Shown piece by piece: positions 1 through 11,599 of a stretch of 64,000 nt of DNA (position 1 is the first letter of the stretch; each line of letters opens with the position of its first letter). The notes beneath the pieces were generated by a model, which saw nothing but the letters and a program-made list of their open reading frames with translations, had not been told where the DNA came from and made no database searches. Position numbers and translations under genes: made by a program. The stretch is from Acanthosepion esculentum (lineage: Eukaryota > Mollusca > Cephalopoda > Sepiida > Sepiidae). The stretch spans positions 54,608,909-54,672,908 of the forward strand of contig OZ038487.1 of NCBI GenBank assembly GCA_964036315.1, in the 5' to 3' direction.

Positions 1-394
1 TAGTTCTTGTTTTTTCATCTCTCTGCGGAAATGGTTCATCTACTTTTAACCTTTGCTTTAAATCTAAGTCTTTGATCCAGAGTTTTTCTTTTAATCCATT
101 ATGACATAAAAGAATATCCAGGTATGATATATATATATATATGCATTTCTATTGATAAGATACATACATGTGTAAAGAACTTTCCATGTTTGTGTGCCTG
201 TATGGGATGGTGTTTATATATGAAGATTAAATTTGTTTTTAAAAAGGGAATTTTTAAAATTGCTCAATATTTAGAATATAATAGAGCATAAATAATTTTT
301 TTAAATTGAAAAATTTACTGAAAAATAATATCTATTTTTTGAATTATATATATCTCTATATATATATATATATATAATGTAATTCGCAGACAGT
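1..394. other. AT-rich sequence, no gene seen
   Basis: No coding signal or recognised repeat. Contains two short (AT)n runs near 126-142 and 355-376. Confidence 0.6.
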
Positions 395-540
395 ACTGTT
401 TTGCTGTATCACAGCTCCTCAGTGCAACTAGACATCCAAATGCCTCAAGCCAAGATCTAAACCCAGCCAATTTGGTGTCAGAGTTTTTACCACTGAGCTC
501 TCTTCATTTGGCAGAGAGAAACAACTAATTCTACTGTATT
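395..540 (-). mobile_element. Possible tRNA-derived SINE head
   Basis: On the minus strand an A-box-like stretch (GAGCTCAGTGGTAAAA, near 485-500) is followed by a B-box-like GGGTTTAGATC (near 448-462). The spacing is typical of a tRNA-derived SINE promoter. No stem structure is preserved. About 25 bp at 515-541 recur at 1855-1880, so this piece has been copied locally. The family is unassigned and chance resemblance is possible. Confidence 0.3.
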
Positions 541-818
541 GTTTTTACGAATGTAAACTAATGCCAATCAGTTGGAGTGCTCCAATTCATTTTAGTGAAG
601 AGCTTTGCATTAGCTAAGGTGACTGTTGTTTATTGAATAAGTGTATCTCTCAACAGTGCTCAATTGAAATATATTTTCAAGAGCTAAATTATGTCATTCA
701 CAGACAGATGATCATAGTGAAACGTGTGCAATTTTCATTAACATAAAATGCCTGCAACTTTGTTTTGTGCCAATTTCTTGTGGGTTCTAAATTGAAACTA
801 TTCATCAGATTTTGTTGA

Positions 819-1500
819 ATGTTGATGTTTTGTCCACAAATGAATGTCTTAAAGATGGAGGATGAAAAGTTGCACTTTTGCCATATTATGCTCTATAAAT
901 TTCAGGAAAGAGTAAGTGTCGGAACTATGACAAAGAACACTCAGAAGGTTCAATTTGGATCACGCTCCAGATCTTCAGATGGCCAAAAAGTAGTTTGGCA
1001 GATTTTGTCAGGACAATTATGAGATAAATGATCGACTGCACTCCAGGCAACTTTCCAGTGTTGATGAAGACACTTTCCTTGCTATCATGGAGAATAAAAT
1101 GAAGATTACAATGGAAGAGATTGTTAAAAGTTTGAAAAAATACATCTCAACTGCCTTTCACTGCCTGAAGAGATTTTTTTTTTTAATTTTTGGCAAATTG
1201 AAAAGGTGTGATTTTACACTATGACAACATAAGACCCCATTTTGCAAAAAAAGACCTTGCAGAAGCTTAAAGAATTGAAATGGGAAACCCTCCAGCACCC
1301 ACCATATTCTCCTAACTTGACTCCTTCAGATTTTCATTTGTTCTCTGTAGAACAATTTGAATGACAAAAAAATTGACTCTGTACAATCAGTCAAAAACTA
1401 CCTTACAACATTCTTTAAACAAAAAACACAAAGTTTCTAAAAAAAAAAGGCATTTATAAGCATGTAGAACAATGGAAGACAGTTGTTAAAAACAAAGTTT
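819..1500 (+). pseudogene. mariner-family transposase remnant
   Basis: Degraded mariner (Tc1/mariner superfamily) transposase. The forward frames give pieces in the family order: an N-terminal helix-turn-helix part (HIMLYKF near residue 20), then LSGQL, then SSVDEDTFL (near 1058-1085) and EEIVKSL. The C-terminal catalytic region has YDNIRPHF (near 1220-1245) and HPPYSPNLTPSDFHLF (near 1296-1345). In active mariners both catalytic positions here are Asp (D34D); the second reads Asn (PNL for PDL), so the catalytic triad is broken. Several frameshifts and stops separate the pieces, and the first frame ends at 1022. It is non-functional. Terminal inverted repeats were not identified. Part of the middle (1068-1264) is copied at 1659-1855. 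Confidence 0.8.
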
Positions 1501-1658
1501 TACATATTCAAAAACACATTTATTACTCAAATACATAGTCTCCACTGTTTTAAATTTTCTAATCAGGCACAACATTTTGCAATGATCTAATATATAGGAA
1601 AACATATGCAGGTGTTTAAATATTACTGATATGCTATCAAACTTTTTATAAATTAGAC

Positions 1659-1855
1659 ACTTTCCTTGCTCTCATAGAGAATAAAATGAAGATTTCAATG
1701 GAAGTGATTGTTAAAAGTTTGAAAAAATACATCTCAACTGCCTTTCACTGCCTGAAGAGATTTTTTTTTTTAAGTTTTGGGCAAATTGAAAAGGTGTGAT
1801 TTTACACCATGACAACATAAGACCCCATTTTGTAAAAAAAAAGACCTTGCAGAAG
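1659..1855 (+). repeat. Second copy of mariner transposase segment
   Basis: About 197 bp closely match 1068-1264 in direct orientation, including the T-run and the YDNIRPHF-encoding stretch. The copy ends where a 25-bp piece matching 515-541 begins, giving a mosaic. It is a local duplication rather than an independent mariner insertion, because it starts and ends inside the transposase region. Confidence 0.8.
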
Positions 1856-1887
1856 AGAAACAACTAATTCTACTGTATAAAAGACAG

Positions 1888-2010
1888 TGGTTTTTCTGGG
1901 GCCAAATTCCAATTTTTTGAAGCATTTGGCCTTGTGATTTGTTTATAGTTCTGACAAACACAGGGCAAACTGAATTCTTGTATATATATATAAAAACTTA
2001 AAGAAAATGA
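1888..2010. repeat. Dispersed repeat R1, copy 1
   Basis: Matches 4183-4310 almost base for base at its core (CTGGGGCCAAATTCCAATTT...) and both copies run into a TATATATATAAAA end. The TATA-rich 3' end is typical of several non-autonomous retroposons. Family not recognised. Confidence 0.6.
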
Positions 2011-2089
2011 ATACTGGACACTTTAAACAAATTTGAACAAAATTTCTTTGTTTTCAACATGGATACATATTAGTAAATATAATTCAGTT

Positions 2090-2715
2090 TTAGACCAACA
2101 TGCAAAGTACAAACCGTAGACATCAAAATCAAGCAACTACAAAAATTTAACTATCTAGGAAGTGTTTTCACAGAGGATGGAATATGTCAGCAAAATCTGA
2201 AGAAGTATTTGGATAACAAATGATGCCTTTCAAAAGCTAAGCAGAATATTAGGAAACAGGGAAATTTCATTAGAAAGAAAGAAAAGAGTACTGAACTGTC
2301 ATGTAATATCAGTTTTATATGGCAATGAATACTGGACACTCTCCTCACAGATGAACTGATGAAGAACAAACTTAAAGTAACAAAAATGTGGTTCTACAGA
2401 ACCATAGACTGAACATGTGAGCAATGATAAAGAGAAAATGGAAACGAGAAGGACACTTATACTTAACATCAGAAAGATACAGTTGACACTTTAAGTGCAA
2501 ATAATGAGGAAAGAGGGCTTGGAGAATTTAATACTGACAGGGAATATTGAAAGTGAAAAGGAAAAAGAAAGCCGTGAATAACCTACCTCACGAGCTTGTG
2601 TGATTGATTGGCAGAACAGAGATTAGGAGATATAGCAAAAAAGACAAACACAACATTAATAAAAGTCACAAAGGACATGAAGTTATGGAGAGCCATGATC
2701 GCCCACATCATGCTA
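2090..2715 (+). mobile_element. LINE-B reverse transcriptase 3' remnant, copy 1
   Basis: C-terminal part of a non-LTR retrotransposon ORF2, broken by stops. Successive frames give a FNYLGSVFTEDG-like motif, an ISVLYGNEYWT-like motif, then MWFYR, and finally the family tail equivalent to FLGHIMRKE...TYL...GLGEIAK. The decayed ORF ends in the tail near 2700 (CATGATCGCC). The whole 5' part is missing, as expected from 5' truncation. From 2381 to 2650 it is about 97% identical to 3089-3350. Confidence 0.75.
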
Positions 2716-2959
2716 TATAGAAAAAGTCTTCATTCATGTTTAACAAAAAACGGAATTTGTGTGTTGCTTAATCTTAAATGATATTATCTAATGCATAATT
2801 ATGCTACATGAACTTAGATATTGTAAGAGAAAGGGGTTATCTTTGAGTGTCACTCTGACTTAGGTATGAGATACTTCACAAAGATAACTTAAGGATATGT
2901 TGAGATCTCTCAGTAGACCATCTGTAGCTGTTTAGTATTTGTAACCATTCCAGTCTCTA
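2716..2959. other. No recognised feature
   Basis: Short AT-rich spacer between two LINE-B copies. Nothing supported. Confidence 0.5.
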
Positions 2960-3440
2960 TTCACTAAGCAAAGTTTGAAAGAACAAGAAAATTTCATTAG
3001 AAACAAAGAAAAGAGTACTAAACTGTTATGTAATATCAGTTTTATATGGCAATGAACAGATGAAGAACAAACTTAAAGTAACAAAAATGTGGTTCTACAG
3101 AACCATAGACTGAACATGTGCGCAATGATAAAGAGAAAATGGAAACGAGAAGGACACTTATACTTAACATCAGAAAGAGACAGTTGACACTTTAAGTGCA
3201 AATAATGAGGAAAGAGGGCTTGGAGAATTTAATACTGACAGGGAATATTGAAGGCAAGAAGGACAAAGAAAGCAGTGAATAACCTACTTCACGAGCTTGT
3301 GTGATTGATTGGCAGAACAGGGATTAGGAGATATAGCAAAAAGACAAATGTTACTAAGAGCTACGCAGTACAGGAGGTTGTGGAGAACTATGATCGCCCA
3401 CTTCCTGAAGGGACACAGTACATATAGAAGAAGATAGAAG
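2960..3440 (+). mobile_element. LINE-B remnant, copy 2
   Basis: Same RT C-terminal region as the copy at 2090-2715, starting inside the CYVISVLYG-like motif and ending in a (ATAGAAGA)-type tail near 3420-3445. It shares the same disabling differences as copy 1 (for example a stop after the MWFYRT..-coding stretch). That is better explained by a local duplication of an already dead copy than by two insertions. Confidence 0.75.
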
Positions 3441-4182
3441 AAAATATATTTTAATATTATCAGCTCTTATAATAAATTTAATAAGAACATTGTTAACAAG
3501 AACAATCTACCACTTTCTGAAAGGACATTAGCACATAGATAGATATATACTAACCTTAACAAAGGCTGACATAATACTATGATTCGAGATAATCTAGTGT
3601 GAAACAAACACACAAGAAAGATTAATTTACACCCACCTACACACACACAGCACGTTCTCGACCTTAAAAGGTTTCATTTGATTTGGTTCTTTTCATTTAG
3701 TGTCATATCAACCTCTATAAGTTATTTAATGCCAAAATCTAAATATTTTCTGTAAATGTTATTGCTTCAACTAATTACATTTTGAACACAATTGTGTGCT
3801 GTCAACTACATACTTGGTATATAATTTTATACTTTCAGAGTAAGCATATGTTTTATTGATATACTAGAATCTTTTTGCAACACACTCTCATTTTTAGTAT
3901 TGTTGAAGATATCACTAACATTTTTTATCAAGATTTATAAAGTCTACATTCCATTCAATTTCACAAAATGAAATTTGAATACGCTGATTTGCTTGGAAAA
4001 ATACTTTAAAAAAATTATTAAACTGCAAAGTAGGGTTTTTGTCAATTTAATTTTATGGAATTTCATGGTAAACAATATTTTTTAAGAAAATTTCTTTTTT
4101 TCCTTTTTAACAGTGAAGAATAAATTCTTAGGATTTTTTACTCTTGAGCATGCAACTTACAACTTGCTATGCGTAAATATTT
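3441..4182. other. AT-rich DNA with a fragment related to repeat X
   Basis: No coding signal. Around 3700-3860 the sequence resembles 4970-5100 (CATATCAACCTCTATAAG and TATAATTTTATACTTTCAG), so it is probably an old fragment of dispersed repeat X. Confidence 0.4.
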
Positions 4183-4310
4183 CTTTCTGGGGCCAAATTC
4201 CAATTTTTTGAAGCATTTGGCCTTGTGATTTGTTCATAGTTCTCACAAACACAGGATGAACTGGAAACTGGATTCTTATATATATATAAAAACCTAAAGA
4301 AAAGATATGC
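4183..4310. repeat. Dispersed repeat R1, copy 2
   Basis: Near-identical to 1888-2010, same orientation, ending in a TATATATATAAAA run at about 4278-4291. Confidence 0.6.
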
Positions 4311-4505
4311 AAAAAACACTATTTACATTATTCGGACTATTGTCCTCATATTTGTCACCATATGTATTACAACGTTTCGGCTGTTGTATGCTCCAGCCTT
4401 CTTCATGTGGTCAGAATGTCGAACTGAACCCTTTATTTCGCTCACTGGGGTAGACTTTTCTAATAATGTCTGAATAATGTAAATAGTGTACATAATACCT
4501 CATCT
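4311..4505 (-). mobile_element. SINE-2 body fragment forming an inverted pair
   Basis: Matches the 3' body of the SINE-2 copies at 54560-55095 and 59485-59815 (minus). Its minus strand carries GAAGAAGGCTGGAGC and CAGCCGAAACGTTG. The two ends are a 20-bp inverted repeat: ACTATTTACATTATTCGGAC near 4318 and its complement near 4470-4490. Two oppositely oriented SINE-2 tails therefore meet here. No tRNA-like head is present. Confidence 0.55.
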
Positions 4506-4929
4506 CAGAAATATAGACAGATGCAAAAAAAAACAATATTGCATTTTTATTAAATAAGTATTTGTTATTTTAATCATTACACTGTTTTTAAAATAGTGAG
4601 AGTATTTTTTATGTTTAATAATAAAAGTTTTAATTTTTTATAAAAAATGAATGAAAATTTATTGTACTAAGTTATGCAGCCTAGTAAAAGTAACTGTACT
4701 TTGTACCCCATTGCCAGTGTGCACTTGTCCCTAAAATTTGATTTTGGTCAGTCAATGTATGACTATTTTAGAGGGTGTGATGCATGGATGTACTAACGGT
4801 AGTCACAGAATGTTATACATAGATTTAGATGATCTATGTCAGTGTTATATACTTTGGTACAATAAGGTAGGATATTATGTTGAAGGTTTTAGTATTTTCA
4901 AACAGTGTAGTATTTATGTATTACATGTG

Positions 4930-5410
4930 CTAAATGAGTATGCTCAGGTTTGGTTTGGTTGATTTTATTTCACAGCTTATCAACCTCTGTATGTTTTTTA
5001 ATAGTGAAATCTAAATAATTTGAATGCAGTTTTATGCCTTCAACTACAGATATTTTGTATATAATTTTATACTTTCAGGGCAAACATATGTTTTTTAGAT
5101 ATATAGTTTTTAGATAAAATGCATTATTGGTTACTTTTTTATAAAAACGTATTGCTGACACATTTATTTTTACAACCTCAGCACTTTGATTTCTGTTTGG
5201 GGGGGTCATAACTTGCCCATAGCTGGGATCTTAACAGGTGCTACCATTCTGGATCAAAGTGAACCTGGGAATACTAGAAATTAAGAGGTGGTTCCATGCC
5301 CCTCAAAATATCCAATCTCCTGATCATAGGCCATGTTACTGGATGTAGTTTATTGTCATACTCAGGACAAGGTTTCATTTAATGTGAAGCAAGAGTTTAA
5401 AGATTGTCAT
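4930..5410 (-). mobile_element. Dispersed repeat X, minus copy
   Basis: Shares an ordered block with 34778-35324 (same orientation) and with 11600-12042 and 58430-58772 (opposite orientation). Hallmarks are CATAGCTGGGA, a GGTGCTACCA-type stretch, CCAATCTCC and GGATGTAGTTTAT. Repeat X behaves as a retroposon elsewhere in the window, with an 11-bp target duplication at 34767/35325. Coding potential is not evident. Confidence 0.6.
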
Positions 5411-5555
5411 ATGGTCATGTATATGATGGTATAATGTTCAGTTTGATATTGTAAACATACCTTAAGAGCGCTTACATCCATATCAAGATGAAACAGTGGT
5501 TCTCATTCAATAATCAAAATCAAGCCTAGTCATTATCTAAATAAGTCACCACTTA

Positions 5556-6109
5556 CACCCTTGTGCAAATTAATTGAAACAAAATGAATAATTCCATTAT
5601 TATTTACTTTTTTTCGTATTTTTCAAATGAAATATGACCCAGTGCACATGTTAGTACTTTGTATGTATGTCCATTACACAAATTCATTCCTTGCAGATTA
5701 ATAACAGATTCTCAATTGGATTTAAATCAGGAGGGTTTCTGGGCCAGTCTATAGTACTTTGATTTGCTCACTGGTAAGGCTTGCCAGTGTGTTTGTGCAG
5801 CGCTACAATTTTTGTATGCTTCTTTGGAGTAACATCCATCACAGACTATGGTGATAGGACAACTAATCAACAGTTGAGACAATAGTGTCTGGGCATGATA
5901 AAAATCTGATGCAATATTTTTCAAGGCCAAACAAATTTCATTATACCCGCCGAAAATAGATTCATATTACTGCACACCAATGCAAATGACCTAATCTGAG
6001 GAATAAATAGAAATCGATTACACCCTGTAAATCCAGTAGGTCTAAAACTGACTGTATGGTGAAAGAAAAGAAACTAAAGTGGTTGTTTCAATTAATTTGC
6101 ACAAGGGTG
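5556..6109 (-). mobile_element. Deleted Tc1-like DNA transposon
   Basis: Terminal inverted repeats of 27 bp are perfect: the left end starts CACCCTTGTGCAAATTAATT at 5556, with its exact complement ending at 6109. TA dinucleotides flank both ends (5554-5555 and 6110-6111), the target duplication of Tc1/mariner elements. Inside, on the minus strand, frames near 5690-5760 encode DWPRNPPDLNPIENLL, which is the second catalytic Asp region and the IEN motif (third acidic residue) of a Tc1-type DDE transposase. At 554 bp it is far shorter than a full Tc1 element (about 1.6 kb) and retains only the C-terminal part of the gene, with frame breaks. The perfect TIRs suggest mobilisation in trans. Confidence 0.85.
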
Positions 6110-6111
6110 TA

Positions 6112-7312
6112 GGAATATTGGGTACTGTAAGCTTGGCTGTATGGCTGATGGGATGGATAATGTGTCAGAATGAGAAATTGGACAGTGGAGTTCCAATTCC
6201 AAATTTCCAGTATACACACACACATACCTATATTCATAAGCATATAAATACATATAAACACATTTACATACACTCACTCTCTCATTCATTTATGCCTCTG
6301 GCTTTGACTGATACCTTTTTACGTCATGCATGAAATTTGTGTATTACAGGGAAATTTGATGTGAAAATATATTTTGTTCCTGTTGTAGTAGTCAACATGA
6401 GACATGCATACATTGATAACCCTATCAGTAGAATCAACCCCTTTCAGCTTTTGGGCATGTGTAAAAACAAGAATACTGAGAGCATGCTGGCTGTAAATTC
6501 AAAGAGGCTAGCTCTTTTACTTCGGGATAGGACACTAAAATTATCACTGTGAAGTAGCTACACATGGCTTTGACTATACGTATCACTCCCTTGCTAATTC
6601 ACCAACAGTAAATTCAACTTTTTCTTCATCCATTTTACAGTGACAGTCTTAAGAACATTCCTAGATTTTGCATTTTCTTCAGGGATATCCCTTGAAATAC
6701 ACAAAATGTTTCTGATAGAATAAATATTTCTATCTTGTTTGGTTTCACTGTTCTGTTTTTTGTTTTTTTTAGAGGGGCACCAATTGTGAATCCTTTTGCT
6801 CCATCTGTTATCCTTTCTTCTTGACCTGCTCACCTCTGTTTTTTTTTTTTGCTTAATAAACTTTCATGATATCACTTGAAAGACTGAAAAGCAAAATGGT
6901 CAGACTTTATCCAGATGAATTACCATAAAAGATGTGAAAACTGATTAAGCATTAGGTATTGAAGGAAAAAGGTAGAAATTTTAAACCTCACAAGCTGTAA
7001 TCTGATACTTTGACCACAGTGTGACACATGCAAGTGTAACAAGTAGAGATTTAATTGGTGGCCTATTTCATAGTTTAAACATTCATATTTCAAACAGATG
7101 TCAGGTTCAAGCTCAGGTAAAAGCTGGGATTTTGAATTGATTTTCTAGTCCTTTTCTACTTGAAAGATTTTCACAGCACAATCAATTTATGACTATTTAC
7201 TCCCATTAAACTCTGAGCTATATGATGTTAAGTTTTGCATAGATTAAGCTCAGGTCTATTTTTATTCAGCCAAGACTAACTGAGAGTATACTGTTGAACA
7301 AAGACCTTTCCC
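6112..7312. other. No recognised gene
   Basis: Unique-looking AT-rich DNA with a short (CA/TA) microsatellite near 6212-6270. Open frames at 6079-6333 and 6337-6552 show no family motif and lie partly in the microsatellite and the Tc1 end. Confidence 0.5.
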
Positions 7313-7349
7313 AAATCCTTCCATGATGACAGTCATCATGGAAGGATTT
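7313..7349. repeat. Perfect 18-bp palindrome
   Basis: AAATCCTTCCATGATGAC (7313-7330) is followed after one base by its exact reverse complement (7332-7349). No adjacent gene explains it. It could be a fold-back scar or a cruciform-prone site. Confidence 0.8.
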
Positions 7350-8159
7350 TGCAAACATATCTGATCAAATCTGTTCATCTTCTGTCAGGTCTTTTCCTAC
7401 TGCACTTGTTATCTATTGCCCAACCAACCTTTTTGCTCTATCAGTTATCCATTGTTTTTGCTATATATTCTGTCCACTTCTATTTTGATTATTTAATCAC
7501 ACCTATGTTATATTTTATCTTGGTTTCTTCTTGAACCCATGTTGTCAGCTTTCAGTTTATTTATGTCTAGTATTTGTCTTTTCATTTGATCTGTGTTGCA
7601 TTTTTCTGACTTAAAAAATATCTATGTTTCACATTTGCATGTCATAGCTGACATTATGCATTCATTATAGACTTTAAATTTTAAGCATATTGACAGAGTG
7701 CTTTTCATTATACGTTTATTTTTTTTGCTAACTGCTTTCTGACCAATCATTATATATTGTACATTTGGGAGTGAATTCTGAACATTTTCTTTTTCTACAT
7801 TTCATTCAGTTGATTTTGAGTCTCCCTTCTTAGCTCCAACATTTTATTTTCTATCTTTTTTATATTTTTATTAGCTGATATATATATGTGAGAAACACTG
7901 CCTTATTTGAAAAAAATTATCAAACTAGTTCCTCTCTCTTTCAGATGAACTCATTATTTCAATGTTTGCCTGTCGTTTCTAAAATCCCTTCAGTTTTTTT
8001 CTCTCAAAAGTAAAGCAAAAAGCATTTTGTTTGTTTAAGTTTTTTCTAGCTCTACCTACATAGTTTTCTTTACATTTTTTCCAAGTTTTATATTTCTCTC
8101 CACAATTTATTTTCTCTTTAGCGTTATTTCACTTTTCTTTTATGATATATTTTCATTTC
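7350..8159. other. T-rich sequence, no gene seen
   Basis: Pyrimidine-biased on the plus strand, without long clean repeats. No supported feature. Confidence 0.5.
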
Positions 8160-8280
8160 GTTGCATATATGTATATGTATATATATGCACACACACATAC
8201 ACACACATATATATTTATATATATATATATATATATACATACATACATACACATACATATACACACACACACACACACAA

Positions 8281-8313
<33 letters not shown>
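8160..8313. repeat. Compound AT/AC microsatellite
   Basis: Alternating (AT)n, (ACAC)n, (ATAC)n and again (AT)n blocks. Overlapping frames on both strands translate only as Tyr/Ile/His/Thr repeats and are not genes. Confidence 0.95.
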
Positions 8314-8328
<15 letters not shown>

Positions 8329-8990
8329 CCTTTTTTCATTGCTTTATTTTCTATCAACTACCATAATTCTTTTTTTTGGGGGACAGTGTAGTTTTCTTAA
8401 TTTTTTCTCTTATATATTTTTTTTTATTATTACTTACTCATATCTTTTGTTTCTTTTATTAATTTCTTTCATATCCCATTTCTTCAAGGGTTTGTCTGGT
8501 CATTTCTTTTTATCATTCAGTCTTCCTAGTTTTTTTTTTTCATTTCTCTTATCTTTGAAAAGTGCACTTTCTATGCCACTGATTTCAATTTCTTTCTCAG
8601 TGACAGATACTGAGATTTCTTTTTTCTTTACTTTTCACTTCCCCTGAAAACATTTTCCAATATTTTTTTCTTGGAGTCTGACTTCATTTTTTTTTTTTTT
8701 TAATCACGCCTTTCACCTCTCTCTTGTTGTTCATTTCTATCTTTCACAATAATAAACTTATTCTTTGGCCAGTTTTAAAAAATGTTCTTAATATCCCATT
8801 TTTTTTTCTTAATTTTGTTTATCATTTCTTTCTCTTTTTTTTTTTCTTATCAATTTTTTTCACATTCTTTTATTTTCTTTTAAAGTATTTTTGCTTTCTT
8901 TATATTGATGGACTTCAAAAAGAAAAGCAATTCAAATAATATGACTCTGGCCTCCTGGGTTTGAATGGACATAGACAAAAATAGCACTAC
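8314..8990. repeat. Low-complexity T-rich tract
   Basis: Long runs of T with interspersed C and A, continuing from the microsatellite. The Phe/Leu/Ser-rich frames at 8339-8647 and 8724-8939 are products of this composition. Confidence 0.8.
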
Positions 8991-10289
8991 ATTATAATAA
9001 AACAAATAATGTTCCATTTGATCGCTTGGGAATAGAACAGAAAAAAGTCAATTTTCATTACACAATTCTCCATAACAATGTAAAATTTTACAGTATATGC
9101 TTTTTTTTACTTGAAAATAATCCAAGAATGGAATTACTTACCGTACACAAACAATAACAATGAAAATTATATATCCTTCAATCTTATGATTCTATCTTTC
9201 ATGATTTATATGAAAAAAATCCAAAAGCAATTTTGGTGGCTGACATTAAATTTTCATTCTTCTAATCATTACTATAAAAATGAATTACTCATTTATTTAA
9301 AAAAAAAATATACCCAAATACAGTGGCTTAAATATGAGACCAGTAATGTATGTCAAGAGCTTGTGAATTTCTAAGAATTTTTGTCTTGCTGGAATAGCAG
9401 TTAAATAAAAGATGGTCTGTGAATAAGGCATTTCCTTTCACACCTTCTGAATATGTTTCTAATGAAAAATGATATATATTAGAATTAAATGTCTCTTTGT
9501 ACAAATAACTGCTCCTAAATCTGTTCACTTAAATATTTTCAGATTATATAAAATAATGCAGAATTAATTTAATTTTAGTGTGTTTTTTTTTAACATGCCA
9601 TACATTAAGTACAATGAATAATTCATCAACTTCTGGAATTGGAAAGCACTCGGAGAAACAATTTTTGGCAACTCATACATCTTCTGCCAAATTAATCAAA
9701 AGTGACTACTTGGTGCCACAATTTTCCTAACTTTGAGAAAGTTTGTAAATTCTTCCATGTGAGATAGGGACTTTTGGAATGAAGAGGTAAAAAATATTTT
9801 CCTTTCAATATAACTTAGAATTTCCTTTTGCCATTTATAAAAAAGGATAATAACTGAAGATTCTCCAAGGGACAACAAAGAACAAATAGATGGAATTTAA
9901 CAAGAAAACATTTAAAACTTAATTTTTTGCACCACAGAAAAGAAAGTCAATAATAGACTGCACAAAACCTACAGACAAAAAATAATAAATACATCGGCAA
10001 ATATTTCTTTGTAAGGAAAAACTGTTACATGTTCAAGAGACAAAGTTTAAAGCAAAATATTTGTAGTGAAATTCAATGAAATTACAAATGTGACTACTAA
10101 AAAATTAATTGGGAATAAAATTTGGATATGCTTTAAGAGTATGGAATTGCAACAAAATCAGTGAATTGGGAATAGGAGAAATTCTCTGATAAATCTTTGA
10201 TAAATGAGCTTCTAGTTTGTAAGTACAGTTGGATGAAATAAAAAGTCTTCTGCAATTGGTAATTATCATGAATTTAAAATAGTAGTGGT
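8991..10289. other. No recognised feature
   Basis: AT-rich, apparently single-copy within the window. Short open frames without family motifs. Nothing supported. Confidence 0.5.
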
Positions 10290-10835
10290 AAACGGCCAAC
10301 ATGCAAATTATAAATTGGAGATAACAAAATCAAATAGCTACAACAGTTTTGATATCTAGGAAGTGTATAAATAAGTGGACAGAAAGTGCAACACAGAAAT
10401 TTAAAGGTGTATTGGGATAGCAAAAGATACCATCAAAAAGTTAAGCAAAGTATTATGAAAACAAGTACTAATCTGTTATGTTATATCAATTCTCCTATAT
10501 GGTAGGGAATGCTGGACAATCTTGTTACAAATGAAGAAGAGTCTTGAAGCAACAGAAATGTGGTTTACAGGAAGATGGTGAGAATATCATGGACCAAGCA
10601 TGAAGTTCTAGAGACAATAGAAACTAAAAGACATTTACACTTAACATTATGCAAATTTCTAGGGCACATAATGAGAAAACAAGGCTTAGAAAATTTGATA
10701 CCCACAAGATAGATTGAAGGTAAGAGAGATAAAGGAAAGCAACACATACCTACCTGTTGAGCTTGGGGGAATGGACACTCGATGATTGCCAATGTTCTGA
10801 AGGGATATGGCACAATGAAGAATGCAGGAAACATT
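10290..10835 (+). mobile_element. LINE-B remnant, copy 3
   Basis: Decayed RT C-terminus in forward orientation. A YVISILLYGRECWT-like motif lies near 10475-10520, a MWF(Y)RKM-like motif near 10558, and an FLGHIMRKQGL-equivalent near 10655-10690. Many substitutions and stops make it older than the pair at 2.1-3.4 kb. It ends near 10820 and is followed at once by repeat Y. Confidence 0.7.
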
Positions 10836-11225
10836 TGACATTCATTGACCAAAAAACATTAATCTTGGTGGAAATTTATAAAATCTTTCTCTTAAAACAA
10901 TTTTTCAGGAAAATAAACTTCTAGTGTTCACTAACTTTTAATTGCTCTTTCTAGTACTGATGGAAGTTTCCTTCCTAACTTTTTGTTTAAAGTGGTATGG
11001 AAAGTCATTATTTTCATTATATCATTATTTTTCTCTTCTAGTCACATGTGTTGGCTATTTTACTTCATGTTGCTGTTCGAAGTCTTCAAGTGATGTGTTT
11101 TTTGTTATTTGGTAAAGTTCTTTGTTTATGATTCTGTAGCATCAGTCTGATGAAGGATAGACCTAAAGGATCATTTTACTTGAAACCATTTTTAGTCATT
11201 GATCTGAGAAAACAATTGTATATAA
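10836..11225 (+). repeat. Dispersed repeat Y, plus copy
   Basis: Recurs at 36895-37330, 59935-60095, 60460-60580 and 62140-62290 (plus) and at 36350-36890, 50790-51115 and 63740-64000 (minus). Recurrent blocks are GAAATTTATAAAATCTTT, TTGCTCTTTC.AGTA.TGATG, TCTGATGAAGGAT and TAGTCATTGATCTGAGAA. No coding motif found. It may be the 3' untranslated region of a retroelement. Confidence 0.65.
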
Positions 11226-11599
11226 ATGATAGATTCCAGCTCATTTAGAAATGTCTAAACTACTTTCCTTCAAAAAGGCTGAGGGTATGCACCTGTCAAT
11301 GCCCCTGGCTCCATGATACAAAGAAAGACCAAGGCAGCCTCACTCTGTTGTTTATAACAAAAACAGTTGATGTAATAATCCGGATGTGCACCCTATGGGA
11401 TTGATGGAATAAACTGGATGTACTGCCTATGGATTAGCATACCTGCCTTGGAATGCATATAGATTTAGTAGCAGTGAACAAGAGAGAAACTAACTGCTGA
11501 GAGAGAGGATTTGCAACTATTTGGACACGTGGCTCTGTGAATTTATAACAGTTTACTTAATTTTTCTCTGCACTATATCAGAGTGTAGATATGATGAGA
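11226..11599. other. No recognised feature
   Basis: Slightly less AT-rich than its surroundings. No match to other parts of the window and no coding motif. The frame from 11521 runs into repeat X. Confidence 0.4.

Noticed and set aside
8124..8391. Overlapping open frames on both strands (74-77 codons)
   Set aside because: They translate the AT/AC microsatellite into Tyr/Ile/His/Thr repeats.
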